In this document: positions 12,261 to 21,491 of the stretch, piece after piece
How the letters are laid out: each line of letters opens with the position of its first letter
How positions within the stretch are numbered: position 1 is the stretch's first letter
Virus record (IMG/VR): IMGVR_UViG_3300025648_000051
Location: 1 to 34,473 of that record
Direction: 5' to 3' (one strand)
Length of the DNA stretch: 34,473 bases
From: a virus
Made by a program: the position numbers and the translations under genes
Notes under the pieces: generated by a model
Told to the model about the DNA's origin: nothing
Database searches by the model: none
What the model saw: only the letters and a program-made list of their open reading frames with translations

Positions 12261-12439
12261 TTTTGATTTCCAGCTAATAAAGCCACTATTACAGCAATTA
12301 ACTGCATAGTCCATTGACGAGTATCTCCTGTAGTAAGGCAAGGAATCCAGTCAAGAATACAAAGCGAACCTATTGTTGCCGATATTCCAACAATATAAAC
12401 CAACAACCAAATAAGAACTAATCGGTAATTATTATTCAT
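12257..12439 (-). CDS. Small membrane protein of the lysis region, 60 aa
   Basis: Start at ATG 12439, overlapping the upstream TGA (ATGA); an upstream in-frame ATG at 12511 would lie inside the previous gene. Two hydrophobic segments are visible (about 6-28, VLIWLLVYIVGISATIG, and 43-57, MQLIAVIVALLAG), consistent with a two-helix inner-membrane protein. It could be a holin, antiholin or accessory pore protein. Confidence 0.65.
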   Translation of the reverse strand: MNNNYRLVLIWLLVYIVGISATIGSLCILDWIPCLTTGDTRQWTMQLIAVIVALLAGNQK

Positions 12440-12642
12440 TTTTGCGTAAAGTAATGAGCAATAAAACCAATCAAAGAGCTTATACCTGATACAACCATCA
12501 TGCCGACCCAAAAGCCTCCACGACCTTTATTTGCCATAGCAAGCAATTCTTTGATATCGTGGCGCATTTCAGCTACTTCTCGCTCCATAGCTTCTACTTT
12601 GGACCACATTACCCCTATTTTAACTGGATCGATTTCAGACAT
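12436..12642 (-). CDS. Coiled-coil plus membrane-anchor protein of the lysis region, 68 aa
   Basis: A short helical coiled coil (about 13-36, WSKVEAMEREVAEMRHDIKE) is followed by GRGGFWVGMMVVSGISSLIGF, one membrane segment near the C-terminus (43-63). This layout resembles XhlA/DUF-type haemolysin-like phage proteins that accompany holins. The ribosome binding site is weak. It heads a run of three coupled membrane-protein genes. Confidence 0.7.
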   Translation of the reverse strand: MSEIDPVKIGVMWSKVEAMEREVAEMRHDIKELLAMANKGRGGFWVGMMVVSGISSLIGFIAHYFTQK

Positions 12643-12644
12643 GA

Positions 12645-13190
12645 TTACGTTTTCTGTATAAAAGCCAATGAATAATATAGCGGAACGTTTGTGCCACTGT
12701 TAGTTACAACTCCTGAACTTGCAAAGCCACCTGTATTTCCAACACCATAAGTATTGCCTGCACCTACTATAAATGAATCTCTTAAATCAGGAGTGCCGTT
12801 TGATCCGTTACAAATTACATAGCCAGCTGGAATAGAACCGATAGAGCCTGACCACATAATAATTGCGCCAGTAGGAATAGCTGTAGTGGAACTTGTAGAG
12901 GTTGGAATAGCATAAATATTGTCATAAGTCTGAATAACGGCATTTGTAGAATCTGCCAAAACAAACTTATATGAATAACCTGTAGTTAGCCAAATCTCAA
13001 AAGGTGGTCTGCCGTCTGTTCCTAATACGATTGGATTGGTATTTGCAACAGCGCCTGTTGAGTCTGTATAGGTAGCCAAAGCAGTGCTAGAACCTGCTTG
13101 GTAGCTATATAAATAACCGCCAGCTAATGGCAAACCTGTGGTGGTAAAGAACTGAAATCCGTTACCTATTGGGGATAATAAGACTGACAT
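12645..13190 (-). CDS. Tail fibre / collar-domain protein, 181 aa
   Basis: The first about 90 residues (FQFFTTTGLPLAGGYLYSYQ, then TDSTGAVANTNPIVLGTDGR) are a domain common at the N-terminus of podophage tail fibres and probably attach it to the tail. The second half (IPAGYVICNGSNGTPDLRDS, then FIVGAGNTYGVGNTGG) is a tail-collar domain. It is a third fibre-like protein, placed after the ejection genes and before lysis. Start overlaps the upstream stop (TAATG). Confidence 0.82.
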   Translation of the reverse strand: MSVLLSPIGNGFQFFTTTGLPLAGGYLYSYQAGSSTALATYTDSTGAVANTNPIVLGTDGRPPFEIWLTTGYSYKFVLADSTNAVIQTYDNIYAIPTSTSSTTAIPTGAIIMWSGSIGSIPAGYVICNGSNGTPDLRDSFIVGAGNTYGVGNTGGFASSGVVTNSGTNVPLYYSLAFIQKT

Positions 13191-15259
13191 TATTGATTAC
13201 CTTTTTCTTTTTGAACTTGTTGCAAATAAGATTGGAAAGAAGCCAATGGAACTTTGCCAGCGCCTAAATTGCTTGGAGCTTGTAATAGCTGTTTTAAAGT
13301 TGATTGACCAATACCTTTTTCAAGATAAGAAGCAAAAGCAGGGTTGTTTAATGCTTTTTGAATTAATTTAGGAGCAACAACACCTACGGCTATGCCTTTG
13401 CCAGCGCCATATATATCGCCTTCTCTTAAAGCCTCTCCAGCACCAAAGGCAGCAGGCAAAGCAGCTGCATTTAATATGCGAGCCGTTGTTCCGCTATTTG
13501 GCAATTTTTCAGGTAATACATTTTTACCTGCTGCTGCCAGGTTAGCCAACTGAGGGTCTTCAGCATAAAAAGAGTAACGTTTGCCCTTAGTTTTTAATGA
13601 ATTGTAGAGCTTAGATGGGCTAATTTCGCCTGTAGAGAAGTCGGCAACATCCTCGACTTTGCGCATATTGCCCCATTCTTTATTGGCTTGTTTAAGCAAA
13701 GCCACGTCTGCTTTATTACCATAAAACTCTGCTGAATCGCTAAGACCTTTGTTTAGTAAGTCTCGCAAGTCTCGAGCATAACCAGCAACGTCAGTATCTT
13801 TACTGCCTGATAGTTTATCTAATCGCTTTTTAAGGTTTTTATATTGCGCTGCGTCTAAATGGCCACCGTTTTGTTCCGCTTTGGCAATAATATCGTTGAT
13901 GTTCTTTTGAATAATTTGATGTTGAGAGTCATCTAAAGTATGCATGGCTTCATCGTTTAAATGTAACAAAGCAGACTTAAATTCTTTATCAACACCAATA
14001 TTTACTCTAGTTGCAACATCGTCATAAACGTTGCCAATTCTATCTTTAGCAGCAGTAATAACTTCAGGAGTAATATGCTCGGCATCTTCACCAAAGGTTT
14101 TAGCCACAGCCTTGTTATATGCTGCCTTTTGAGCGCCTGCAAAAGAGGCCTGTGCGCCTGCGGTAATTGGGTTATCAGATAAGAAGGCCTTAGCTCTTTC
14201 TAATACTTTTGAGCCTGTAGCCTGGGCAGCGTCTAAAGGAATGCCAGCATCTTTTAATATTTGAACGGCTTTTTCACCAACTGGGGATAGTTGTTTTGCA
14301 ATAGGTTGAGCAATACGACCAATAGCTTTAACACCAGCCTCACCGCCTGCACCAGCAGCAGCGCCACCAAGCATATTAAATGTTCTGTTTTCACTTTCTA
14401 AAGTAGGCTGCACAGCGCCCATACCTGCGCCTGTCATAGCGGTTTTAGCAATAGTGCCACCTGGAAGCAAGAAAGCCTGTCCAAGCTCGCCAGCTACGTT
14501 TCCAGCCAAACCTGCGCCAGTTCCCAATATTTCCTCATTAGCTTTTCTTTGATCTAATATTTCTTGTTGGCGGTTTGCAGCAACTTCTTTAGCTGAGGGC
14601 AATCCAAGCTTTTCACCAACCTTAGATACTTGTGGGAATTTCTCTTCAAAATATTGCGCTAATGGGTCTAATACTTGACCGATACCAGTCATAGTTGTTT
14701 GGCCTGAGGCTTTTAAACCTTTGGCAAACAACTCGGTATTTGACATAGGCTGGCCCTTTTCATTCAAAGGACGAGCTTTTTCTACTTCAGAAGCGTTGAT
14801 TGGTTTAGAAACTTCAACCTCAGATGGATTGATTGGCTCATAGCCTGAAACTGTTACAGATGAATGACCTGTTTCAACTTGGCTTGGATCAATAGGAGGC
14901 AACTTCATGGATACCTTTTGCAGATACCCTTTAGTTTCAGAAGCTGGCGGTTCGCCACCAGCAACTACAGCTTGGCCTGCTTTACTACCACCGTTGTAAT
15001 GGGCCAAAGCAGCTTTAAAGCTACCGTATTGTTTTTGTAGATCAGATAAATATTGCGCTGCGCCATGAGCAGAACTTACAGGATCATTTACATCAACACC
15101 ATAAGCCTGAGCGGTGGATGGCATAAATTGAAACCGACCTTTAGCACCCTTGGGGCTTTCTGCCGTATCTTTTCCGCCACTTTCTACGGATTCGACAGCA
15201 GATAAAACGCCTTCAGGAAGGCCGTATCTTTGCTCTAAAGAAGCATAAAGATTATCCAT
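13190..15259 (-). CDS. Ejection protein with lytic transglycosylase domain, 689 aa
   Basis: Residues about 1-115 form a soluble lytic transglycosylase (SLT) domain: VLSAVESVESGG with catalytic Glu26, GRFQFMPSTAQAYGV, then ALAHYNGG. The long remainder is helical and alanine-rich, as in virion proteins injected with the DNA (gp16 of P22 or T7). Its role is local cleavage of peptidoglycan so DNA can cross the envelope. It is the last and largest of three ejection-type genes. The stop of the upstream gene overlaps its ATG. Confidence 0.85.
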   Translation of the reverse strand: MDNLYASLEQRYGLPEGVLSAVESVESGGKDTAESPKGAKGRFQFMPSTAQAYGVDVNDPVSSAHGAAQYLSDLQKQYGSFKAALAHYNGGSKAGQAVVAGGEPPASETKGYLQKVSMKLPPIDPSQVETGHSSVTVSGYEPINPSEVEVSKPINASEVEKARPLNEKGQPMSNTELFAKGLKASGQTTMTGIGQVLDPLAQYFEEKFPQVSKVGEKLGLPSAKEVAANRQQEILDQRKANEEILGTGAGLAGNVAGELGQAFLLPGGTIAKTAMTGAGMGAVQPTLESENRTFNMLGGAAAGAGGEAGVKAIGRIAQPIAKQLSPVGEKAVQILKDAGIPLDAAQATGSKVLERAKAFLSDNPITAGAQASFAGAQKAAYNKAVAKTFGEDAEHITPEVITAAKDRIGNVYDDVATRVNIGVDKEFKSALLHLNDEAMHTLDDSQHQIIQKNINDIIAKAEQNGGHLDAAQYKNLKKRLDKLSGSKDTDVAGYARDLRDLLNKGLSDSAEFYGNKADVALLKQANKEWGNMRKVEDVADFSTGEISPSKLYNSLKTKGKRYSFYAEDPQLANLAAAGKNVLPEKLPNSGTTARILNAAALPAAFGAGEALREGDIYGAGKGIAVGVVAPKLIQKALNNPAFASYLEKGIGQSTLKQLLQAPSNLGAGKVPLASFQSYLQQVQKEKGNQ

Positions 15260-16434
15260 TATTTATATTCCCAAGACTTGCCACCATCATAGCTTACAAC
15301 TGGAACTTTACGACCATCCTTGGTTTTATACGTTCCAAAAGTAGGATTGCCCTTTGGCTGAGTTTTTGCTTCTGGGCTTAAGTATTTTTCTCTTATATGT
15401 TGTTGTGCTTCTGCAACATGGGTGTCAGGATTTAACTGTTTGTTTTTTGTTTTCTCTAGCAAAAATTGTTGTTCATCGTAAGCCATCTGATTTTGCTTAT
15501 GAGCAAAGTCAAAAAAACGCTTTAATGCTCTTGGATCGCTAGTGACGTCAGGATTATTCTTTAAATAATCATTCATCATATTAGCTGTTGGGTTGCCTTG
15601 TAATTGACCAATACCGCTAGTAACGGCTTGAGCAATAAACTTGTTAAAGGATTGGGTTGCTGATAAATCACCGCCTGCAACCTTGTCTACCAAGTCTTGT
15701 GGAGCGCCAATAGCCTGTAATCTTTGAGCAATATCAGCATAAGCCCTAGCGCCTGCGCCTGGCTTAAATTGATTCATAAGTTGCTCTGCCTCGTTGATAC
15801 GAGAATCCACCTGAATAGCACCGCCAACCCTGCCAGTTAAGTCTTTTTGGTAATCGTTAAAATTAGCGACCCCTGGTGTTGTTGGAAGTAAATTCTGTGT
15901 TCCACCTTGAACGTTTGGTGCTGTAACTGTTCCTGCAGCCCTATTAGTTAAATAAGGTGTTCCTTGTGCGTTTGCATTAAATTGTGGCAATGCAGCAGCG
16001 TATTTCTCAGAGTTAGTAGCTAGACTATTTCTAATTTTTGCCAACAAGCCTTTATAGCCTGCAACATCATTATTGTTTAAATGCTCTTCAGCTTGTTGAT
16101 AAAGAGTATCAATTGCAGGTGAATGACCAAAAGTAGAGGTCCACTGTTTAGTTGCAGATAACTCCTTTTTTAAGCCTTTAATATCATTGCTTTTATATGC
16201 CTCAGAGTTTTCTAATCCAGTAATAGCGCCACCAGCCATAGCGACTTGGTTTTGTAATAAGTCTAATTGGGACTTTTCAGATTGCGCTTTTGCCTGAGCA
16301 ATTTCTGCTGGCATAGTTGCTGCTTGTTTTTGATAGGCCTGAACACCTCTAGCCATATTTACAATATCGCCTAAATTATTGCCATATTGCTGTGGCTTTA
16401 CAGTTAAATCGGTATCAAAGTTATAACCTGCCAT
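15259..16434 (-). CDS. Internal virion / ejection protein (gp20-like position), 391 aa
   Basis: The protein is helical and glutamine/alanine-rich (NMARGVQAYQKQAATMPAEI, then QAKAQSEKSQLDLLQNQ), with no membrane segment. It sits between the glycine-rich gp7-like and transglycosylase-bearing genes, the order of the three injected proteins gp7, gp20 and gp16 in P22. No sequence motif alone proves the role; assignment rests mainly on position and composition. Confidence 0.68.
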   Translation of the reverse strand: MAGYNFDTDLTVKPQQYGNNLGDIVNMARGVQAYQKQAATMPAEIAQAKAQSEKSQLDLLQNQVAMAGGAITGLENSEAYKSNDIKGLKKELSATKQWTSTFGHSPAIDTLYQQAEEHLNNNDVAGYKGLLAKIRNSLATNSEKYAAALPQFNANAQGTPYLTNRAAGTVTAPNVQGGTQNLLPTTPGVANFNDYQKDLTGRVGGAIQVDSRINEAEQLMNQFKPGAGARAYADIAQRLQAIGAPQDLVDKVAGGDLSATQSFNKFIAQAVTSGIGQLQGNPTANMMNDYLKNNPDVTSDPRALKRFFDFAHKQNQMAYDEQQFLLEKTKNKQLNPDTHVAEAQQHIREKYLSPEAKTQPKGNPTFGTYKTKDGRKVPVVSYDGGKSWEYK

Positions 16435-16435
16435 A

Positions 16436-17896
16436 TTAAGCTCCTGCTGCGCTTTGGTTTTGACCTAATAAACTAGCCAATAATAAATTGTTTGCAACAC
16501 CTGTGGCTGCGCCTGTATAAGCGTTAGCCTGACCAACTTGACCTGCTGCTTGTGCTGCTGCACCGCCAACTCCAAGCTGGCCTTGAGTGGTTGCAGCATT
16601 TTGCGCAAGGTTGCCAGTTTGTTGTTGTGAGGTTTGACCAATACCAGCAATACCTGCCAAAGTGTTATAAATATTTTGACGTTGGGTTTGGTAGTTTTGG
16701 AATGCGTTTTGATAATTAGTTTGTGCCAAACCTTGAGTATAATTTTGCAAACCTTGTAAAGCATTACCGCCAACTCGACCACCTAAAGCATTTGCAGCGT
16801 TTTGATTTGCTTGCTGGCCCTGTTGCAATTGAAAAGCATAGCCAGGAGACATATTGGCATTTAAGTCTTGAGCATTAAATTGATGAGTTAAATAACCTGA
16901 ACCTGTGCCAGCACTTGATGGATTTCCATTAGCATCATATTGAATATAGCTGCCTGGTAACATAGCATTAATAGAATTTAATGCGCCATAACCTGTTGTT
17001 CTATATGGTTGTTGTTGTTGATTCTGAATATTGAACATATTCGCAGTTAATTGTGATGCGTTATTAGCTGCGTTAGCTTGAATTTGGGCTGCTTTATTTG
17101 AAGCGTTAGCTCCTAAAAGACCGCTAAGCAAATTTGCTCCTGCTGTAACACCCAAAGCTGTGCCAAGACCGCCACCACCAAGACTGCTTAATAATCCTGT
17201 GCCACCAGCTGCTGCTGCCGTTGGTGCAGCTAATCCTGATGACGTTCCAAGTAAAGCGCTGCCTGAAGCTGGAGCAAGTCCTGCGCTTGCATCAATAGCG
17301 CCAGTTGTAGGCGCTGTTAAAGAACCTACAGTTCCACCTGAAGTAAGGCCTGTTGCTCCTGATCCGCCTGTTAAACCTGTTCCTAAATTTGGTGTAACTA
17401 AGTTTGGATTACCAGCCTCGATTGGTAAACCTGTTCCTAAATTTGGTGTAACTAAGTTTGGATTACCAGCCTCGATTGGTGCTTGTGTTATAGGCAAACC
17501 TGCCGAATCTACTGCTACACCGCCTGTGGCATTACCAGCAGCAGTTGCACCTTGTGATCCAAGACTATCAATAGTGGCTTGATCTACTCCTGCATTTGAC
17601 AAGGCTTCAGGTGTTAAAGAACCTGAATCTGCTAATCCTAACAATGTTGGATCAGTAATGCCTGCCGCTAAAAGGGCTGCACCACCGACTGTGGCCCAAC
17701 CGCCAGGAATGGTATTTCCTACAGTTTTATCTAATTGAGCTAAACCACCTAAGATACCGCCACCGCTACCGTCTGTGCCAATAACACTAGAGATTGGATC
17801 GGTAATTGCGCTAACAATACCACCGCCACCGCCAAAAGGGGTGCGTTTGCCATCATACCAACCATGATGCTTATTGAAGTATCTTAAAATGCTCAT
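16436..17896 (-). CDS. Gly/Ala/Gln-rich DNA-transfer (gp7-like) virion protein, 486 aa
   Basis: Start at ATG 17896 with GGAG upstream and ATGA overlap with the GNAT gene; an ORF extension to 17947 lies inside that gene. The protein has a glycine-rich start (FGGGGGIVSAITDPISSVIG), a low-complexity region with two identical 18-residue copies (see 17373-17480), then GANASNKAAQIQANAANNAS and PGYAFQLQQGQQANQNAANA, typical of phage DNA-transfer proteins often labelled gp7-like. It is probably injected with the DNA. Confidence 0.78.
   Translation of the reverse strand: MSILRYFNKHHGWYDGKRTPFGGGGGIVSAITDPISSVIGTDGSGGGILGGLAQLDKTVGNTIPGGWATVGGAALLAAGITDPTLLGLADSGSLTPEALSNAGVDQATIDSLGSQGATAAGNATGGVAVDSAGLPITQAPIEAGNPNLVTPNLGTGLPIEAGNPNLVTPNLGTGLTGGSGATGLTSGGTVGSLTAPTTGAIDASAGLAPASGSALLGTSSGLAAPTAAAAGGTGLLSSLGGGGLGTALGVTAGANLLSGLLGANASNKAAQIQANAANNASQLTANMFNIQNQQQQPYRTTGYGALNSINAMLPGSYIQYDANGNPSSAGTGSGYLTHQFNAQDLNANMSPGYAFQLQQGQQANQNAANALGGRVGGNALQGLQNYTQGLAQTNYQNAFQNYQTQRQNIYNTLAGIAGIGQTSQQQTGNLAQNAATTQGQLGVGGAAAQAAGQVGQANAYTGAATGVANNLLLASLLGQNQSAAGA
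17373..17480 (-). repeat. Perfect tandem duplication, 2 x 54 bp
   Basis: Positions 17373-17426 and 17427-17480 are identical. They encode two copies of PIEAGNPNLVTPNLGTGL in the low-complexity part of the gp7-like protein. Identity at the DNA level points to a recent in-frame duplication that may vary in copy number between related phages. Confidence 0.95.
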
Positions 17897-18297
17897 ATAG
17901 TGTTCTCCACAAGGATATAACGCTCTTTGAATCCTACTTTTCGCCATAATCTAGCGATTGATTCTCGAACACCACCTTGTATTTTAGTTGCTCCAAATTG
18001 CTTCAAAATCTCCACCAACTGCTTATAGGTGTCTTTATTAAAGATATTCTTACCGCCTATTGCCGTTACAAAGCCAATTCTGTCATTTGGCATATTGATA
18101 AACGACACAGTTAAAGCACCTTTAATAAAATCACCTTCAAAAATACCTATTAGCAACCATTGATTGCTAACTACTGCCAACCGCACCTGATCTAATGTGT
18201 AATCACCATCTGCATATAGAAGCGCATCTTCAATAAATGAAGCAACTTTTGACCATTTTTGCGCAACTTCGTCAGGCAATATGCGTTTTAGTATCAT
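17893..18297 (-). CDS. GNAT-like acetyltransferase, 134 aa
   Basis: The fold pattern fits GNAT: LLIGIFEGDFIKGALTVSFI (beta strands), VTAIGGKNIFNK and GGVRESIARLWRKVGFKE, where the last is the terminal helix-strand typical of the family. The acetyl-CoA loop is degenerate, so activity is uncertain. Similar proteins occur in many podophages between neck and ejection genes, as here. It follows the 78-aa gene by two nt and is coupled to the next. Confidence 0.68.
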   Translation of the reverse strand: MILKRILPDEVAQKWSKVASFIEDALLYADGDYTLDQVRLAVVSNQWLLIGIFEGDFIKGALTVSFINMPNDRIGFVTAIGGKNIFNKDTYKQLVEILKQFGATKIQGGVRESIARLWRKVGFKERYILVENTI

Positions 18298-18299
18298 TT

Positions 18300-18536
18300 T
18301 TATAAATTATAATAGGGAACCTTGTATTTTTTACCATTTACAGTCACATTTATAAAGCCGACAGGATTCGATGGTAAGGTTGCCGATCCTGCGCTTGCCG
18401 AGGTCGCAGAGCTAAAATTAAGCAGATTTAAAAAGAATTGCTGCCAAGCCCTAGTAGGTCTTTTAGTTGTTGAATCTAAAAACTCCGACTGGGGATAGGG
18501 ATTGCTTTGCGAGCTAGACCATAAGCCTGTTGACAT
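18300..18536 (-). CDS. Small virion-region protein, 78 aa
   Basis: ATG 18536 touches the stop of the gp10-like gene (TAATG). The protein has a conserved-looking block (SEFLDSTTKRPTRAWQQFFL), a serine/alanine linker and ends GFINVTVNGKKYKVPYYNL, a short beta hairpin. Proteins with this 'RPxxAWxxFF...VNGxxYxIPYY' layout follow the gp10-like gene in other podophages. A tail connector or adaptor is likely; not proven. Confidence 0.7.
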   Translation of the reverse strand: MSTGLWSSSQSNPYPQSEFLDSTTKRPTRAWQQFFLNLLNFSSATSASAGSATLPSNPVGFINVTVNGKKYKVPYYNL

Positions 18537-20509
18537 TAGTTTTCTCCTACGCTTGCTTTAAGGTTTGCAGACACAATAACGGCTTTAACAGGGTCGGTAA
18601 TAACCACCTCATAGATTCGATCCCTTGCCATACCCAATCTGCGCCAAATAGCTCGGTTTTTATATTTACCTTGCTGGCCAATAGGAATCCAATACTCTCT
18701 ACTCCAAGTTGAGCCACCGTCATTAGACCAACGCAACATAGCCTGTGGGTTTGTATAAGGGGTCGTTGAATTGACGTTAGATGCCGTTCCAATAATATAA
18801 ATAGCAGGCGCTGGTATTGTGTCTATTTGATTAGGGCCAATTACTAAGTCTGTTCCCACAAACGTTCCTGCGGATATAAAGCTACCGCCCTGACCAACAC
18901 CAGGCTGGAATTGAATTTGAAGCTCGTCAAAGTATTGGCGCTGTAAATCTTCCACCAAATGAGGGCATCTACGAACCCTGCGAATTTCATCACCGTCATC
19001 GGTATAGTTGTTAGGGTCTAGCTCGTAAATTTTGCCGTTTTGCCAATCTCCAACCAAAACCATGCCTTGGAATAAAGCTAAGCAATTGCCTCTGTGACGG
19101 TGAAATACGTTATTGCTATCTACATAAAGCCACTTATGCCACATTTGGGTTGTATTGTCATAAGCCCAAGTTAAGTCTAATGATGGGAATGAAACTACAT
19201 AAACCTCATGGCCTTCAAGCTGGTAAGTCCATGCAATAGCATCGTCAATATACTGATTTACAAGGGTATTTTCTACCGCATGGGTTGAGATACGAGTTGG
19301 TGTATATCCTTGCATCATCATAATTTGGGCTTGCCCACGAATATTACGGCTTACATAAGCAAACGAATTACCAACCCTAGCTACTGAGAATTTAGCAGCG
19401 ATTCCATGTTGTGTTGATGTTCCAGGAATACGCTGGAAAGGAAATGGAAACGCACCAACGTCCGTCCAAACCTCGCTAGAATTCTCACCCAATAAATATA
19501 CTTCTCGGTGGTCTACTATTAAAGATACCAAGTTATCAGGTGCGCCATCTTTAGAACTAAAACTTAAAGGCTGAGTAATAGGACTAAGGGCATCGGAAGC
19601 AGCCCATTCTTGAGTGCCTGGATCGTTATAAACAAAGTAGTTATCCATAATATCTACTACATCAGCGCCAGTAAAAGCACCGTCAGTATTAGGAATAACC
19701 GTAAAATTCAAAGCATACATTTGCTCTGAACTGATTGTGTATGATTTATTAATATAGTAGCTAGAGCCTGCCGTTACTATTTGTGTAACGATTGTGCCAT
19801 CAGATATTCCTGATCCAACGATGGTTTGCCCTAAATATAGGGTTACCGATGGGCTTACAGTAAGGTTATGATAAGTAACACCGCTAACCACTACATCGGC
19901 AACAGCGCCTTGGAAAGATATAGTGTTTGACGCATATATTTGCGTAGATGCAACAGTTTGCGACTTATTTAAGGTCCAAGTAGTGCCTGAACCTGACAAT
20001 ATTACGGTTTCGTTACTTAAACCGATACCGTATAGCGCCTGGCCAACCGCTAAAGTGCCTGAAAAGGTGCGACTTACGGTTAAAGTAGTGCCTGAAATAG
20101 AGCCTTGGATAGTCGCTGCCGTTGGGTTATTGATCCGCCAAGTATAACGATAAGCACCATCAACAATATAAACGTTTACACCGTTATCAGTAATTCCTAC
20201 ATGGCCTGAGCTAGTATTTAGCTGGCCAACAATTGTGGGGGTAAGGTTAGACGTTAAAACATACACATAAGGGCCACAAACGGCCACCATTTGCATACCA
20301 CCGCTAACGGTGCGCATACCCCTAACCTCTTGGGTATTAGGCAACACAACCTTGGCTGTTAGCCCTGGTGTTGGGTATAAAGCAACAATACCTCTCTGTC
20401 CAGGCAACTTTAATGGATCAATTTCGGCTCTGAAATTAATGCACTCTTGCGCATCCTGGTAAATCGAGGGTGCTTCGTATGATGGGCCAACAAAACCAAA
20501 GTCTGGCAT
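18536..20509 (-). CDS. P22 gp10-like tail accessory / DNA-stabilisation protein, 657 aa
   Basis: The N-terminus (FGFVGPSYEAPSIYQDAQEC, then LPGQRGIVALYPTPGL) and core (REVYLLGENSSEVW, VARVGNSFAYVSRN) match the phage stabilisation family of P22 gp10, which closes the portal and binds the tailspike and needle. P22 gp10 has 472 residues; this protein is longer because residues about 133-267 hold two Ig-like repeats (see 19709-20113). It overlaps the 78-aa gene and follows the gp4-like gene by nine nt. Confidence 0.85.
   Translation of the reverse strand: MPDFGFVGPSYEAPSIYQDAQECINFRAEIDPLKLPGQRGIVALYPTPGLTAKVVLPNTQEVRGMRTVSGGMQMVAVCGPYVYVLTSNLTPTIVGQLNTSSGHVGITDNGVNVYIVDGAYRYTWRINNPTAATIQGSISGTTLTVSRTFSGTLAVGQALYGIGLSNETVILSGSGTTWTLNKSQTVASTQIYASNTISFQGAVADVVVSGVTYHNLTVSPSVTLYLGQTIVGSGISDGTIVTQIVTAGSSYYINKSYTISSEQMYALNFTVIPNTDGAFTGADVVDIMDNYFVYNDPGTQEWAASDALSPITQPLSFSSKDGAPDNLVSLIVDHREVYLLGENSSEVWTDVGAFPFPFQRIPGTSTQHGIAAKFSVARVGNSFAYVSRNIRGQAQIMMMQGYTPTRISTHAVENTLVNQYIDDAIAWTYQLEGHEVYVVSFPSLDLTWAYDNTTQMWHKWLYVDSNNVFHRHRGNCLALFQGMVLVGDWQNGKIYELDPNNYTDDGDEIRRVRRCPHLVEDLQRQYFDELQIQFQPGVGQGGSFISAGTFVGTDLVIGPNQIDTIPAPAIYIIGTASNVNSTTPYTNPQAMLRWSNDGGSTWSREYWIPIGQQGKYKNRAIWRRLGMARDRIYEVVITDPVKAVIVSANLKASVGEN
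19709..20113 (-). repeat. Two Ig-like repeat modules inside the gp10-like protein
   Basis: Residues about 133-194 and 205-267 share the pattern 'xxLTVS...SGTLxxGQxLxGxGIxxxTxI...G..YxxNxSxTxxSxQxYA'. The same module occurs once in the neighbouring gp4-like protein (21049-21255). Each is about 65 residues and predicted all-beta. Confidence 0.75.
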
Positions 20510-20517
20510 TTTTTACC

Positions 20518-21489
20518 TTATCTAAAGAAGCCACCGCTTAAAATCCATCCTGCATCTTTTTGTCTGCTGCTCAAAATAGAATCAGCAAAACGAGCGGATT
20601 GAACAGGTTTCATATTAGTGCGTTTGACCGTTGCTTTTCCTTGCGCTGCATATTGCTGAATCATTGCTATTTGAACTTGAGACGCTTTGCCATACATAGG
20701 CATTAACCGCTCAGCCAAACACCATCTTAAAGCCATCGTATAGCCCTGTGGCAAATTAATATTGTCATTTAAGTTGGTATAGCGAGTAAAAATGGTATCG
20801 GCAAACATGTGCATTTCGCCTTGGCTTGGATTAGGCCATACAAATATGTTTCCTAATGTTTCCGCAGGCTGGTAATACAAAGCCTTAGGCCAAGGACCGT
20901 TTAGGGTCTTAAGACCAATCATTTCATAATCATTAACGTTCAAAATGGCTACTGGATAGTCCAAACCACCGTTAATAATTGGAACACCGTTTGAGTTGGT
21001 ATTGATACGCACAAAGGCGGAGTCAATTTGCAAAGGACGCTGGTAATAAGCGTTGATTGTTTCGCTTGCTACGTTTTGGTTAATATTGACCAAATATGTG
21101 CCAGCTTCGTTTACATTACCGCCAGCTCCTGTGGCAAAGGCTGTAATAGTTGTTCCTGTAGCTATTCCAGCGCCACTTAAGGTCATTCCTAAAGAAATAG
21201 CGCCTGACTGGATAGAGCTAATAGTTAGAATATTGCCTGAAATAGAACCAGTAAATATAGAGCCAACTTGTCCGCCTGGGCCAATAGTATATTGAGTTTG
21301 ACCTGAAACAATAGGAAATATGATTTCAGTCTTATAAAACACCATCATTTCTTCGTTTGACCATTGATCTACAAGGTCATTGAGCATATCAAAAGAATCT
21401 TGAGCAGCTTCAGGGGTTGGAGTTTCACCAGCTTCCAAAGCTCCAATATCTTTTAATGCTCTTGAAATGATGTCTATTGGCATTGTCAT
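20518..21489 (-). CDS. P22 gp4-like head-completion / tail accessory protein, 323 aa
   Basis: The N-terminus ([20 protein letters not shown], then [20 protein letters not shown]) and C-terminus ([20 protein letters not shown]) match the P22 gp4 family, which attaches under the portal and begins the tail. P22 gp4 has 166 residues; the extra length comes in part from one Ig-like module at about 79-147. ATG 21489 lies two nt after the upstream stop. Confidence 0.85.
   Translation of the reverse strand: MTMPIDIISRALKDIGALEAGETPTPEAAQDSFDMLNDLVDQWSNEEMMVFYKTEIIFPIVSGQTQYTIGPGGQVGSIFTGSISGNILTISSIQSGAISLGMTLSGAGIATGTTITAFATGAGGNVNEAGTYLVNINQNVASETINAYYQRPLQIDSAFVRINTNSNGVPIINGGLDYPVAILNVNDYEMIGLKTLNGPWPKALYYQPAETLGNIFVWPNPSQGEMHMFADTIFTRYTNLNDNINLPQGYTMALRWCLAERLMPMYGKASQVQIAMIQQYAAQGKATVKRTNMKPVQSARFADSILSSRQKDAGWILSGGFFR
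21049..21255 (-). repeat. Ig-like module inside the gp4-like protein
   Basis: Residues about 79-147 ([20 protein letters not shown], then [19 protein letters not shown]) share the pattern seen twice in the gp10-like protein, ending in a VASxxINA/IYA strand. It interrupts an otherwise gp4-like sequence. Confidence 0.72.
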
Positions 21490-21491
21490 AA

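Noticed and set aside
17160-17582. Rightward proline/valine-rich frame of 140 aa
   Set aside because: It is the antisense shadow of the glycine/threonine-rich gp7-like gene; low-complexity DNA often stays open on the opposite strand.
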